Program-made: the position numbers and the translations under genes | From: an uncultured Sphingobium sp. | GTDB taxonomy: Bacteria > Pseudomonadota > Alphaproteobacteria > Sphingomonadales > Sphingomonadaceae | NCBI GenBank assembly: GCA_946885845.1 | Contig: CAMPHJ010000003.1 | Location: forward strand, 1 to 64,000 | DNA: 64,000 nucleotides | Direction: 5' to 3' | The notes under the pieces: generated by a model | Told to the model about the DNA's origin: nothing | The model's database searches: none | The model's input: the letters and a program-made list of their open reading frames with translations, nothing else | Shown: positions 21,134 to 29,929 of the stretch, piece by piece | Position numbering within the stretch: the first letter of the stretch is position 1 | Layout of the letters: every line of letters starts with the position of its first letter

Positions 21134-22333
21134 TCAACCGGCTCTTTCGCCACTTTCTTCTTTCTCGTCATTTTCTCTGGTCGGCGGGATCGTCAACGTG
21201 CCCCGTTCGAACAGGAAACCGGCGATATCGGGCATGCCCGCCGCCGAAACCACCGTCTGGATGATGATAAGCAAAGGCACACCCAGCAGCGCGCCGGGCG
21301 TTCCCCAAACCCATCCCCAAAAGGTCAAGGCCACCAGAATCAGCAGCGGGTTCATGGTCAGCCGCCGTCCCAGCACGGTCGGCGTGATCGCGTTCGCTTC
21401 GACAAGGTGGAAGCCGACCTGAATCGCGGCGGGCAACAGCGCCATCCACACATCGTCGAACACCATCAGGCCGCCCAGCCCCAGCAGCACCGCAGCCAGC
21501 ATCGGCCCGAAATAGGGGACAAAGTTCAGCATCGCGACAATCCCGCCCCACATCAGCGGCGACGGCATGCCGATCAGCCAGAGCGCGACGGCGACCGAAA
21601 GGCCCAGGCACAGGTTGATGACCGCGATGGTCAGCACATAGGCGGATGTGGCATCCACGACATTCTGGATGACCCGCGCGACCGCCAGAGCGCCGTCGAA
21701 GCTGCCCCGGCTGTTAATCGTCCGCCGCCGCAAGCGCGTCCAGCCAGCCAGGAAAAAATAGATGATGAGCAATGCGAAAACCATCTGAACGATGGCCGAT
21801 GGGGCGGATGTCGCCGCAAACTGAAGCAGCGACCGCGGGGCATCCACCGAAACCGGGCTGGCAGCAGCGCCGGGACCGCTCGCCAGCATCTGCACCGTTC
21901 CATCGACGAAGCGTTGCAGCTGGGAATAAAGGTCGATCAGGGGCGCGAGGTTATTCTGGATCTTTGGCAGGCGTTCGGGAAGCAGCCTGAACCAATCCGC
22001 GGCGGGGACGACGATCAGGACGATAGCCATGTTCGCCACCAGCAGGAAAGCGACGACCGCGACCAGCGCGGCCAGCGGCGACGGCACGCCCCGCCGTTCC
22101 ATCCATTCGAGGAAAGGCACCAATGCAATGGCGATCACCAGCGCGGCGGCGAGCGGCAGGAAGAATTCCGCCCCTTCGCGCAGGGCAAAGGGCAGCGCCA
22201 GGATGAGGCCGATGCCAGCGGTCAGCGCGATCGACGCGAGCAGGCGGTCGCGCCGCCGACTGATCTCATGCTGTTCATGGGGTGTCACGTTCGATCTTTC
22301 CCTGCGCTGGAGCAGTTTCCGATCCGATGGCAT
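21134..22333 (-). CDS. AI-2E family transporter
   Basis: The protein belongs to the AI-2E/PerM exporter superfamily, whose members export varied small solutes; the substrate here is unknown. It has about 399 residues with two helix pairs near the N-terminus, a soluble loop (about 105-190), and a conserved C-terminal helix cluster with NFVPYFGPMLAAVLLGLGGL and the Pro/Leu-rich WGTPGALLGVPLL. ATG 22333 is used; GTG 22288 with AGGGAAAG upstream would give a product 15 residues shorter. A tail rich in charged residues ends the protein. Confidence 0.9.
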   Translation of the reverse strand: MPSDRKLLQRRERSNVTPHEQHEISRRRDRLLASIALTAGIGLILALPFALREGAEFFLPLAAALVIAIALVPFLEWMERRGVPSPLAALVAVVAFLLVANMAIVLIVVPAADWFRLLPERLPKIQNNLAPLIDLYSQLQRFVDGTVQMLASGPGAAASPVSVDAPRSLLQFAATSAPSAIVQMVFALLIIYFFLAGWTRLRRRTINSRGSFDGALAVARVIQNVVDATSAYVLTIAVINLCLGLSVAVALWLIGMPSPLMWGGIVAMLNFVPYFGPMLAAVLLGLGGLMVFDDVWMALLPAAIQVGFHLVEANAITPTVLGRRLTMNPLLILVALTFWGWVWGTPGALLGVPLLIIIQTVVSAAGMPDIAGFLFERGTLTIPPTRENDEKEESGERAG

Positions 22334-22481
22334 CGGCCCCGCTGCTCTAACCTGTCATTGTACCGCCAGTTAAGGCTCGTCAATTTCATGTTGCTGAGCG
22401 GACATATAATCAATTCAGGATTAACCAAATATTCGGCGATCCCCCCTAACGATCCGCCTTATGCAGAACGGGATTTTCGGC

Positions 22482-22955
22482 ATGATCAGGGGTTGGGCGG
22501 CATTTGCCTGTGCGATTGTGGCAGCGATGGCGCCTGATGGGGCAATGGCGCGGCAGGACATCAGGCTGGAAACCCAGATGTTCGTGGAGCGGGTGCACAC
22601 CGACATCAACGGGCGGCCTCGCCGCATACTGGCCAGCGCCGATCGCATCGCGCCAGGCGACCAGCTGATCCTGGTCGTCAACTGGCGCAATGAGGGGAGC
22701 CAGCCTGTGCGCGGGCTGGCGGTGACCAATCCGGTCCCGCGCGGCATGCGCCTGGCCGCATCCGACCCCGATGTCGAAGTTTCCATCGATGGGGGGCAAC
22801 GATGGGGTCGGATTCAAGACCTGTGGCTGCCGACGCCGCTGGGCGGCACGCGACGCGCTGTTCCGGCCGATATCACGCATGTCCGCTGGACGATGGGAGA
22901 TGATATCTTCCCTGGTGAAAGCGGTCGCCTGAGCTACCGCGCAACGGTGCGTTAG
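22482..22955 (+). CDS. Secreted protein with a DUF11-like beta domain
   Basis: The 157-residue product has a signal peptide (MIRGWAAFACAIVAAMA, cleavage probable after AMA) and one beta-rich domain. Its pattern LILVVNWRNEGSQPVRGLAV followed by NPVPRGM is that of DUF11/conserved-repeat domains that occur in surface proteins. ATG 22461 is a possible upstream start, but GGGA lies in front of 22482. The AI-2E transporter diverges from it. A TTAACCAA at about 22423 is near a CtrA half-site, but that is weak. Confidence 0.78.
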   Translation: MIRGWAAFACAIVAAMAPDGAMARQDIRLETQMFVERVHTDINGRPRRILASADRIAPGDQLILVVNWRNEGSQPVRGLAVTNPVPRGMRLAASDPDVEVSIDGGQRWGRIQDLWLPTPLGGTRRAVPADITHVRWTMGDDIFPGESGRLSYRATVR

Positions 22956-22967
22956 GCCGTTTCGCGC

Positions 22968-24203
22968 TCAGTCAGCGAACAACAGCACCGGCGATTCCAG
23001 CAGTTTCCTGACCGCCTGGACAAAGTTTGCCGCGTCCCAACCGTCCACAACACGGTGGTCGCAGCTGATCGACAGGTTCATCAACTTTGCCGCGACGATT
23101 TCCTTGCCCCGGAATACCGGCCTTTCGATGATGCGGTTGGGCCCGATGATCGCGACCTCCGGCCGGTTGATCACGGGCGTCGTCACCACTCCCCCAAGCG
23201 GCCCCAATGATGTGAGGGTGAGCGTGGAGCCTGACAGTTCCTCCGCCTTCGCCTGTCCGGCACGGGTCGCTTCGGCGAGGCGCGCAATTTCCGCCGCCAG
23301 TTGCCAGACGTTGCGGTCCTGCGCATCGCGGATCACTGGCACCATCAATCCGGCGTCGGTCTGCGTCGCAATGCCCATATGCACCGATCCGTGCCGCGTC
23401 ACGACCCCCGCTTCATCATCATAGCGCGCGTTCAGCATCGGGAAGCCCGGCAAGGACCGGCAGATCGCGACGATCAGTAGCGGCAGAACCGTCAGCCGGG
23501 GACGATCGCCCCGGTTGGCGTTCAACTGATCCCGCAGGCGTTCCAGTTCGGTGACATCGATTTCATCGACATAGGTGAAATGCGGGATATGCCGTTTGGA
23601 CGCCGCCATGTTTTCGGCGATGCGGCGGCGCAGGCCGATGACCTTGACCTGTTCATCGGCCCGGCGCGCCGATGCCCCAGCCGGTCGGTAGCCCTGCCCC
23701 GCGTTGTAGAGCAGGAAGGCGTCCAGATTCGCATGGCGCACATGTTCGCCCGCGGGCTTTACCTGGGAAAGATCAACTCCCAATGCCTTTGCCCGCGCAC
23801 GGACGGCGGGTGAGGCGAGGATATGGTGTGCCGGGCCATGTTGATCGGCCGCCGGAGCTGCGCATGCTTCATCGGAACCGCTCCCCTCTATCAACCGCTC
23901 CCCCGGAGTCTCAGCCTCTATCACATTCTCTGGCGGCGGCGGCGCGACCGCTTCTCCTTCGGCTTCCGTGTCGATCTCCACCAGCATGGACCCGATTGCG
24001 ACCTGATCGCCCACTTCGCCCGCCAGGCGCAGGACGGTTCCCGTCACGGGACTTTCCATCTCTACCGCCGCCTTGTCCGTCATCATGTCGGCAATCGGCT
24101 GATCTTCCTCGACATGATCGCCCGCCTTCACATGCCAGGCGACGATTTCGGCTGCGGAAATGCCTTCGCCTATGTCGGGCAGCTTGAACGTGAACAGGGC
24201 CAT
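22968..24203 (-). CDS. bkdB: Branched-chain 2-oxoacid dehydrogenase, E2 (dihydrolipoyl acyltransferase)
   Basis: E2 is the core of the multienzyme complex and transfers the acyl group from lipoate to CoA. The 411-residue protein has one lipoyl domain with Lys44 in MMTDKAAVEMESP, a subunit-binding domain at about 127-160 (ASPAVRARAKALGVDLSQV), and the acyltransferase domain with the active-site HRVVDG (His near 383). The gene lies 6 nt after the E1 beta gene. An E2 of 2-oxoglutarate or pyruvate dehydrogenase is less likely because the E1 neighbours are the branched-chain heterodimer type. Confidence 0.9.
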   Translation of the reverse strand: MALFTFKLPDIGEGISAAEIVAWHVKAGDHVEEDQPIADMMTDKAAVEMESPVTGTVLRLAGEVGDQVAIGSMLVEIDTEAEGEAVAPPPPENVIEAETPGERLIEGSGSDEACAAPAADQHGPAHHILASPAVRARAKALGVDLSQVKPAGEHVRHANLDAFLLYNAGQGYRPAGASARRADEQVKVIGLRRRIAENMAASKRHIPHFTYVDEIDVTELERLRDQLNANRGDRPRLTVLPLLIVAICRSLPGFPMLNARYDDEAGVVTRHGSVHMGIATQTDAGLMVPVIRDAQDRNVWQLAAEIARLAEATRAGQAKAEELSGSTLTLTSLGPLGGVVTTPVINRPEVAIIGPNRIIERPVFRGKEIVAAKLMNLSISCDHRVVDGWDAANFVQAVRKLLESPVLLFAD

Positions 24204-24209
24204 GGCGGT

Positions 24210-25235
24210 TCAATCCTTCATGATCTTGTCGATGGCTTTCGCAATGCGCACGGGTCCGGGAAAATAGGCCCATTCCAAGCTGTGCGGATAGGGCGTGTCG
24301 AACCCGGTCACGCGTTCGATCGGTGCTTCCAGATGGTGGAAGCATCGTTCCTGCACCAGCGCGCTCAGTTCCGCACCGAAGCCGCTCGTCCTGGTCGCTT
24401 CATGCACGATCAAGCAGCGCCCGGTCTTTTTCACCGAACGCTCGACCGCATCGATATCGAGCGGGATCAAGGTGCGCAGGTCGATTATCTCTGCATCCAC
24501 GCCCATGTCGGCGACCGTGCTTTCGACCACATGTTCCATCGTGCCATAGCATAATATGGTGAGCGCTTCGCCGGGACGCACTATCCGCGCCTGGCCCAGG
24601 GGCACGCGATAATGGCCGGTCGGCACCATCGCGCCGGGGTGGCCCGCCCACCCCTTGGCAGGGCGGTCATAATGGCCATCGAACGGGCCATTGTAGATGC
24701 GTTTGGGTTCGAAGAAGATGACGGGGTCATTGTCCTCGATAGCGGAAATCAGCAGCCCCTTGGCATCATAGGGGGTGGACGGGATCACCGTCTTGACGCC
24801 CGACACATGGGTGAAGATGCCCTCTGGCGACTGGCTGTGCGTCTGGCCGCCGAAGATGCCGCCGCCAAAGGGAGAACGCACCGTCATCGGCGCGATGAAC
24901 TCCCCCGCCGACCGATAGCGTAGCCGCGCCGCCTCGCTCACCAACTGGTCGAGCGCGGGGTAGATATAGTCGGCGAACTGGATTTCCGGGACCGGTCGAA
25001 GCCCATAGGCTCCCATGCCGATGGCGACGCCGATGATGCCGATTTCGGTGATGGGCGTGTCGAACACCCGGTTCTTGCCATATTTGTCCTGCAGCCCCGC
25101 CGTGGCGCGGAATACGCCCCCGAAATAGCCGACATCCTCCCCCATCACGACGACGTCGGGGTCCTGGTCCATCATCACGTCCAGGGCGCTGTTGATCGCC
25201 TGGATCATGGTCATCTGCTGGCTGTCTTGGCTCAT
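24210..25235 (-). CDS. bkdA2: Branched-chain 2-oxoacid dehydrogenase, E1 beta
   Basis: The subunit pairs with E1 alpha to decarboxylate 2-oxoacids from Leu, Ile and Val. The 341-residue protein has VVVMGEDVGYFGGVFRATAG near residue 30, the PITEIGIIGVAIGMG segment, and ARLRYRSAGEF, all typical of E1 beta. ATG 25235 lies 16 nt after the E1 alpha stop. The frame is open for another 46 codons upstream, but these overlap E1 alpha and are not coding. Confidence 0.93.
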   Translation of the reverse strand: MSQDSQQMTMIQAINSALDVMMDQDPDVVVMGEDVGYFGGVFRATAGLQDKYGKNRVFDTPITEIGIIGVAIGMGAYGLRPVPEIQFADYIYPALDQLVSEAARLRYRSAGEFIAPMTVRSPFGGGIFGGQTHSQSPEGIFTHVSGVKTVIPSTPYDAKGLLISAIEDNDPVIFFEPKRIYNGPFDGHYDRPAKGWAGHPGAMVPTGHYRVPLGQARIVRPGEALTILCYGTMEHVVESTVADMGVDAEIIDLRTLIPLDIDAVERSVKKTGRCLIVHEATRTSGFGAELSALVQERCFHHLEAPIERVTGFDTPYPHSLEWAYFPGPVRIAKAIDKIMKD

Positions 25236-25251
25236 GCGCGTTTTTCCAGCA

Positions 25252-26547
25252 TCACAGCCCCACCGCCTTCGCTTCGTCCAGCATCTGCTGTTGCTGTTCG
25301 CGCAGGTGCCAAGGCATGTCCTGAAACACATCTTCGAACATGGATTCCATCGGGTGGTGGAGGCCATGGCCAAGGATGCCGTTCTTTTCCGCTTCCCGTG
25401 CGGCGTCGCGGACCTGTTCGGCCAGTTCCTTGTCCATCGCCGCCTGCCGACCTTCGTCCCAGATGCCCAGACGGATGCAATGCTGCATCAGCCGCGCAAT
25501 CGGATCGCCCAGCGGCCAATGGCTCCCTTCATCCGCAGAGCGATAGGCGCTGGGGTCATCCGATGTGCTGTGCCCTTCTGTCCGATAGGTGAAATGTTCG
25601 ATCAGCGTCGGCCCCGCATTGGCCCGCGCCCGGTCGGCGGCCCAGCGGGTGGCGGCGTAGACGGCCAACGCATCATTGCCATCCACTCGCAGGCCCGCAA
25701 TGCCATAGCCCAGCGCGCGGGCGGCAAAGGTCGTCGCTTCCGCCCCGGCGAACCCAGAAAAGCTGCTGATCGCCCATTGATTGTTGACGATGTTCAGGAT
25801 GACCGGCGCGCGATAGACGCTGGCGAAGGTGCAGGCGGAATGGAAGTCGCCTTCCGCCGTCGATCCTTCCCCGCACCAGGTCGCCGCGATCCGCGTGTCC
25901 CCCCGCGCCGCGCTGGCCATCGCCCACCCGACCGCCTGCGGATATTGCGTCGTCAGGTTGCCCGATATCGAAAAGAAACTGGCGTCGCGCGCCGAATACA
26001 TGATCGGCAACTGCCGTCCCTTCAGCCGGTCACCCTTGTTCGAATAGATCTGGTTCATCATGTCGACGATGGACCAGCCGCGCGCGATCAAAATGCCCTG
26101 CTGGCGATAGCTGGGGAAGCACATGTCATCGCTGGCCAGCGCGGTCGCGGCGGCGATCGATACCGCCTCTTCACCCGTGGACTTCATGTAGAAGCTGGTC
26201 TTGCCCTGCCTTTGCGCGCGGAACATGCGCGTATCGAACGCACGGGTCAGCGCCATGGCGCGCAGCATCTTCAACAAGGTTTCGGCAGGCAGATGCGGGT
26301 CCCAGGCGCCAACCGCCGCGCCTTCATCATCAAGCACGCGGACCAGCCCATAGGCCAATTGCTGCATCGACGCGGGGTGCGCCGTTTCGTCAGGGCGCAA
26401 CGCGGCGCCCGCAGCGGGAATGTCGAAGTCGCTGAAATCGGCGGCATCGCCGGGCCGGAATTGGGGTTCGGGCACATGCAGCCGCAGCGGTTTCAGATTA
26501 CGTCCGCCGCCGTTGTCGCCAACCCCCGGAAGTCGCTGATCGCTCAT
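25252..26547 (-). CDS. bkdA1: Branched-chain 2-oxoacid dehydrogenase, E1 alpha
   Basis: E1 alpha binds thiamine diphosphate. The 431-residue protein has the pyrophosphate motif CGEGSTAEGDFHSACTFA with the closing NNQWAIS, and the E1 alpha loop TYRTEGHSTSDDPSAYR. About 80 residues of Gly/Pro-rich N-terminus precede the enzyme domain. ATG 26547 is preferred, preceded by GAGGG. It is the first gene of an E1alpha-E1beta-E2 operon with no E3 gene adjacent, so a shared lipoamide dehydrogenase from elsewhere must serve it. Confidence 0.93.
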   Translation of the reverse strand: MSDQRLPGVGDNGGGRNLKPLRLHVPEPQFRPGDAADFSDFDIPAAGAALRPDETAHPASMQQLAYGLVRVLDDEGAAVGAWDPHLPAETLLKMLRAMALTRAFDTRMFRAQRQGKTSFYMKSTGEEAVSIAAATALASDDMCFPSYRQQGILIARGWSIVDMMNQIYSNKGDRLKGRQLPIMYSARDASFFSISGNLTTQYPQAVGWAMASAARGDTRIAATWCGEGSTAEGDFHSACTFASVYRAPVILNIVNNQWAISSFSGFAGAEATTFAARALGYGIAGLRVDGNDALAVYAATRWAADRARANAGPTLIEHFTYRTEGHSTSDDPSAYRSADEGSHWPLGDPIARLMQHCIRLGIWDEGRQAAMDKELAEQVRDAAREAEKNGILGHGLHHPMESMFEDVFQDMPWHLREQQQQMLDEAKAVGL

Positions 26548-26565
26548 CCCGCACCCTCTCAGATG

Positions 26566-26604
26566 TTGCAATAATATTGCTTGCTGCAATTACTATATTA
26601 CAAC
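26566..26604. promoter_or_regulatory. AT-rich palindromic site upstream of the bkd operon
   Basis: GCAATAATATTGC (26568-26580) is a perfect inverted repeat with 5-bp arms, followed at once by a second imperfect dyad, CTGCAAT-TACTAT-ATTACAA (26584-26603). The block is far more AT-rich than its surroundings and lies 20-55 nt upstream of the E1 alpha start, so it may carry the promoter and an operator. A MarR-, GntR- or Lrp-type regulator is possible but cannot be named. Confidence 0.55.
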
Positions 26605-26756
26605 GCGCGGGAAAGGCAACTGTTCCTCGGCTGAACCTGTCCAACGGCGACCGGGATGCGCCATGGCAAAAGGACCAGTTCTCGCGACAGGGCTGTTATG
26701 CGATGTGGTAGAAGATCATGAAGCCCGGACAGCGGGCGCACAGATGACGGCAGGGA

Positions 26757-27077
26757 ATGGATTTCCAGATGAACGATAGCGGCGATGACTATGTCTATGA
26801 TGAGGCTTCGGGGGAGTGGATCACTTCACAGGAAGCCGCTGCCAAGGCTCAGGACGATGCCAGGGTTGAAGTGCGCGATTCCGCTGGCAACTTTCTGGCG
26901 GATGGCGATAGCGTCATCACGATCAAGGATCTGAAGGTAAAGGGCGCGGGTCAGACGTTGCGCAAGGGGACGGTGATCAGATCGATCAGGCTGACGGGCG
27001 ACCCGCAGGAAATCGACTGTCGCCATGAAGACATAAAGGGCCTGGTCCTTCGAGCCGAGTTCGTGCGGAAACACTGA
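26757..27077 (+). CDS. PhnA-domain protein without the N-terminal zinc ribbon
   Basis: Residues about 35-105 match the C-terminal domain of the PhnA/YjdM family closely: VRDSAGNFLADGDSV, TIKDLKVKGAGQTLRKGT and the end LVLRAEFVRKH. Classical PhnA begins with a zinc ribbon; here the first 30 residues are instead acidic and Tyr-rich (NDSGDDYVYDEASGEW) and have no cysteine. The name phosphonoacetate hydrolase sometimes given to this family does not describe this domain. ATG 26757 or 26769 may be the start. Confidence 0.85.
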   Translation: MDFQMNDSGDDYVYDEASGEWITSQEAAAKAQDDARVEVRDSAGNFLADGDSVITIKDLKVKGAGQTLRKGTVIRSIRLTGDPQEIDCRHEDIKGLVLRAEFVRKH

Positions 27078-27144
27078 TGCTGGTCCGGCCCCCCTTTTTA
27101 ACTGAACGGATGGACGCCGTTCCAAAGGACGAAAGGCAGCGGAC

Positions 27145-28155
27145 ATGGATGTCGCCGTTTTCAGCACGCGGTCCTATGATCGCACCTTTCTTGAGGCGGC
27201 CAACGCCAAGGGCGGCAACCGGCACGATCTGAGGTTTTTCGAGGCAAGCCTTAGCCTGCAGACGGTCTCGCTCACGACGGGGTCTGCGGCGGTGTGCTGT
27301 TTCGTCAACGACCATCTTGACCGTCCCGTCATCGAAGCGCTCTGCCAGATCGGCGTGCGCCTGGTTGTGTTGCGTTGCGCTGGATTCAATAATGTCGACC
27401 TGAAAGCGGCAGAGGCGGCGGGGATTTGCGTTGCGCGCGTTCCCGCTTACTCGCCCGAAGCGATAGCGGAGCATACGCTTGCGCTCATCCTGTGCCTGCA
27501 CCGGAAAATCCATCGCGCCTATGTCCGGGTGCGCGAAGGCAATTTCGCGCTCGATGGCCTTTTGGGCTTTAATCTGGCCACCCGCACGGTGGGGATCATC
27601 GGGACCGGCAAAATTGGCGGGGCGGTCGTCAAAATCCTTTCCGGCTTCGGTTGCCGGATCGTGGCGCACGACCCCTATCCCGACCCAGCGCTGGCACGTG
27701 CGGGCGTCGAATATCTGCCGCTGGACGATCTGTTTGCGGCTGCGGACATCATCAGCCTGCACTGTCCGCTGACCCCCGAAACCCATCATATGATCGACAG
27801 GGCGGCGCTGGCCCGCCTGCGCGACGGCGTGATGTTGATCAACACCAGCAGGGGCGCGGTGGTCGATACCCGCGCGGTGATCGAAGGGCTGAAGTCAGGC
27901 AAGATCGGTTCCCTGGGCCTCGACGTGTACGAGGAGGAAGGGGACCTTTTCTTCAGGGATTTGTCAGGCCAGACGCTTCAGGACGACATATTCGCGCGGC
28001 TGCTGACCTTTCACAATGTGCTGATCACCGGCCACCAGGGGTTTTTCACGCAGGAAGCAGTTGAAGCCATCGCGGATGTGACCATTGAGAATGTCACCGC
28101 TTTTGAAACATGCGGCCGCGCGGCCTATCCGATCGGCCCGGAGCGCATCGCCTAA
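27145..28155 (+). CDS. ldhA: D-2-hydroxyacid dehydrogenase (D-lactate dehydrogenase-like)
   Basis: The enzyme reduces 2-oxoacids such as pyruvate to D-hydroxyacids with NADH. The 336-residue protein has the NAD-binding GIIGTGKIGGAVVKIL near residue 150, the catalytic Arg in VMLINTSRGAVVDT, the Glu in GLDVYEEEGDLF, and the His in NVLITGHQGFFTQEA. This last motif and the EEE loop are characteristic of the LdhA group. It converges with thyA, and the two stops overlap by 4 nt. Confidence 0.92.
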   Translation: MDVAVFSTRSYDRTFLEAANAKGGNRHDLRFFEASLSLQTVSLTTGSAAVCCFVNDHLDRPVIEALCQIGVRLVVLRCAGFNNVDLKAAEAAGICVARVPAYSPEAIAEHTLALILCLHRKIHRAYVRVREGNFALDGLLGFNLATRTVGIIGTGKIGGAVVKILSGFGCRIVAHDPYPDPALARAGVEYLPLDDLFAAADIISLHCPLTPETHHMIDRAALARLRDGVMLINTSRGAVVDTRAVIEGLKSGKIGSLGLDVYEEEGDLFFRDLSGQTLQDDIFARLLTFHNVLITGHQGFFTQEAVEAIADVTIENVTAFETCGRAAYPIGPERIA

Positions 28156-29048
28156 ACCGCGACGTCGCCGTGAATGGCCGGATGGGGTTCGTAGCCCACC
28201 ACTTCAAAATCCTCGATCCTGTAATCGTCGATCGACGCGGGATGCCGGGTCAGGCGCATGGTCGGGAAAGGACGGGGCTGGCGCGAAATCTGTTCACGGA
28301 CCTGATCGGCATGATTCAGATAGACATGAACGTCGCCGCCCACCCAGACCAGCTCCCCCGGTTTAAGCCCCGCCTGCTGCGCGAGCATCAACAGCAGAGT
28401 GGACGCGCCGACATAATTGAAGGCGGCCCCCAGGAACAGGTCGCAGGACCTTTGAAAGAGCAGGCAGTTAAGCTCCCCCCTGGAGTTCACATGATATTGA
28501 TAGACCATGTGACAGGGCGGCAAGGCCATCTGGTCCAGATCACTGACATTCCATGCGTGGAACAGCATTCTGCGGCTGGCGGGGTTGGACCTGAGCGTTT
28601 CCACCAGAGTAGCAATCTGGTCATGCTCGCGCCCCTGGGCATCGACCCAGCGCCGCCATTGCTTGCCATAGACAGGGCCAAGTTCCCCCCATTGGCTGGC
28701 AAATTCGTCATCGCTGACAATGCGCGCTTCAAAGTCGCTTTGGGAAATATCTTCGCCCGTGGCTTGACGATAGCGGGCAAGCGGCCAGTCGCTCCAGATA
28801 CGGACGTTCTGGTCGAGCAGATCGCGTATGTTGGTGCCGCCGGTAAGGAACCACAGCATCTCTTTGACGGCGGTTTTCCAATATACGCGTTTGGTGGTGA
28901 TTATGGGGACCTGACCGCCGCTGAGGTCAAATCTCAGCAGCTCCCCGAACAGCGATTTCGTGCCGACGCCCGTGCGATCCAGCCGCTCGTCCCCCTTGTC
29001 GAGAACGCGCTCCAGCAATCGCAGAAATTGATATTCAGGATGGTCCAC
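28152..29048 (-). CDS. thyA: Thymidylate synthase
   Basis: ThyA methylates dUMP to dTMP with methylene-THF. The 298-residue protein has the folate/dUMP segments VPIITTKRVYWKTAVKEMLW, the catalytic Cys in MALPPCHMVYQYHV, RSCDLFLGAAFNY, and HVYLNHADQV. A segment of about 30 residues (near 100-130, SQSDFEARIVSDDEFASQ) makes it longer than the 264-residue E. coli enzyme, as is common in some proteobacteria. I assign GTG 29048 because homology begins at DHPEYQFL; the start is not certain. Confidence 0.94.
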   Translation of the reverse strand: MDHPEYQFLRLLERVLDKGDERLDRTGVGTKSLFGELLRFDLSGGQVPIITTKRVYWKTAVKEMLWFLTGGTNIRDLLDQNVRIWSDWPLARYRQATGEDISQSDFEARIVSDDEFASQWGELGPVYGKQWRRWVDAQGREHDQIATLVETLRSNPASRRMLFHAWNVSDLDQMALPPCHMVYQYHVNSRGELNCLLFQRSCDLFLGAAFNYVGASTLLLMLAQQAGLKPGELVWVGGDVHVYLNHADQVREQISRQPRPFPTMRLTRHPASIDDYRIEDFEVVGYEPHPAIHGDVAV

Positions 29049-29243
29049 CTGCAGCCCCACGCCAAGATCGTAACCCCGGCCGGGGCAACTGTGCCGGATC
29101 GACTTTAACGAGTGCCCGCCGCCGCAACAAGGCGCGCGTGCAACAATGCGCTTCCGCCATTTTGGATCAAAAGCTGCCGTGGCCGCTCCAGACCGGACGC
29201 AACAGGGCGTGCTGGCCCAGGCTTTTGGCCGCATCCTTTGCTG

Positions 29244-29543
29244 ATGGCCGCTACGGAAACCATCGAAATCATCGCGCTGGACGACGACTGGAACCTGTTG
29301 GGTCGCATCGATGGCAAAGGCGATTGGCCGGGGATCGTCAGGGCGTTGCTGCGGATGGACAGCGCATGGCTGATCATAGAGCAGCAGCGCATGGACGGCC
29401 CCTTCCCCATCCCCCGGCGGGAAGATATCCGACTGTCCCGCAGGGTCGCCCATCGCCTGCGCCCGATGGAGATGAAGGTCGCGGATCACGTGATCCTGAG
29501 CGGCAAAGGACGGTTCAGTTTCCGGCAGGCGGGACTGCTGTGA
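29244..29543 (+). CDS. Degenerate RadC/JAB-like protein
   Basis: The 99-residue protein resembles the C-terminal half of RadC: PRREDIRLSRRVAHRL, VADHVILSGKGRFSF and RQAGLL align with the region after the JAMM metal site. The HxH part that should come before it is replaced by EQQRMDG, so the zinc site looks lost. The start ATG 29244 is at the edge of the conserved part. It lies between thyA and tRNA-Pro. Whether the protein is functional in some non-enzymatic way is unknown. Confidence 0.72.
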   Translation: MAATETIEIIALDDDWNLLGRIDGKGDWPGIVRALLRMDSAWLIIEQQRMDGPFPIPRREDIRLSRRVAHRLRPMEMKVADHVILSGKGRFSFRQAGLL

Positions 29544-29643
29544 TCGGGCAAAAAAAGCACGCCCAGCCGCTTGCCAGCCGGAAAGCCCGCCTCTATAGAC
29601 CGCCGCCTGCCCAGCGGCATCGCCCAGCGATACCGCCGACGGT

Positions 29644-29720
29644 CGGGGAGTAGCTCAGCCTGGTAGAGCACTGTCTTCGGGAGGCAGGGGCCGGAGGTTC
29701 GAATCCTCTCTCCCCGACCA
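29644..29720 (+). tRNA. tRNA-Pro (anticodon CGG)
   Basis: A complete 77-nt cloverleaf with encoded CCA: acceptor CGGGGAG with CTCCCCG, D arm TAGCTCAGCCTGGTAGAGCA, anticodon stem CTGTC/GGCAG with loop TTCGGGA (anticodon CGG at 29678-29680), and T arm GGTTCGAATCC. The 3' end is followed directly by AT-rich sequence and the islet gene. Confidence 0.98.
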
Positions 29721-29929
29721 ATTCGTTTTTGCTTTATTAATTCAATAACTTACGAGCAACGGGTTATTTTCCGCGTAGCACCGGACATAGCACAGTGCGC
29801 GCGACCACAGTGCGATAAATGGTTGCAAGGGTCCGCTGAACCTAAAACGACGGCTTAGCAGCCCCTACACACTAGCAGCGTTTCATAACGACCATTGACA
29901 CCGAAGCTCCGGCTGAGTTCAAGGGCGGG
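29721..29929. other. AT-richer left flank of the tRNA-Pro islet, no gene seen
   Basis: The stretch between the tRNA 3' end and the unknown gene shows no open frame with a ribosome site on either strand. It begins with a T/A-rich tract (TTTTTGCTTTATTAATTCAA) and loses the high GC of the neighbourhood. It could hold the promoter of the gene that follows or debris of an integration event. No integrase fragment can be recognised. Confidence 0.5.
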
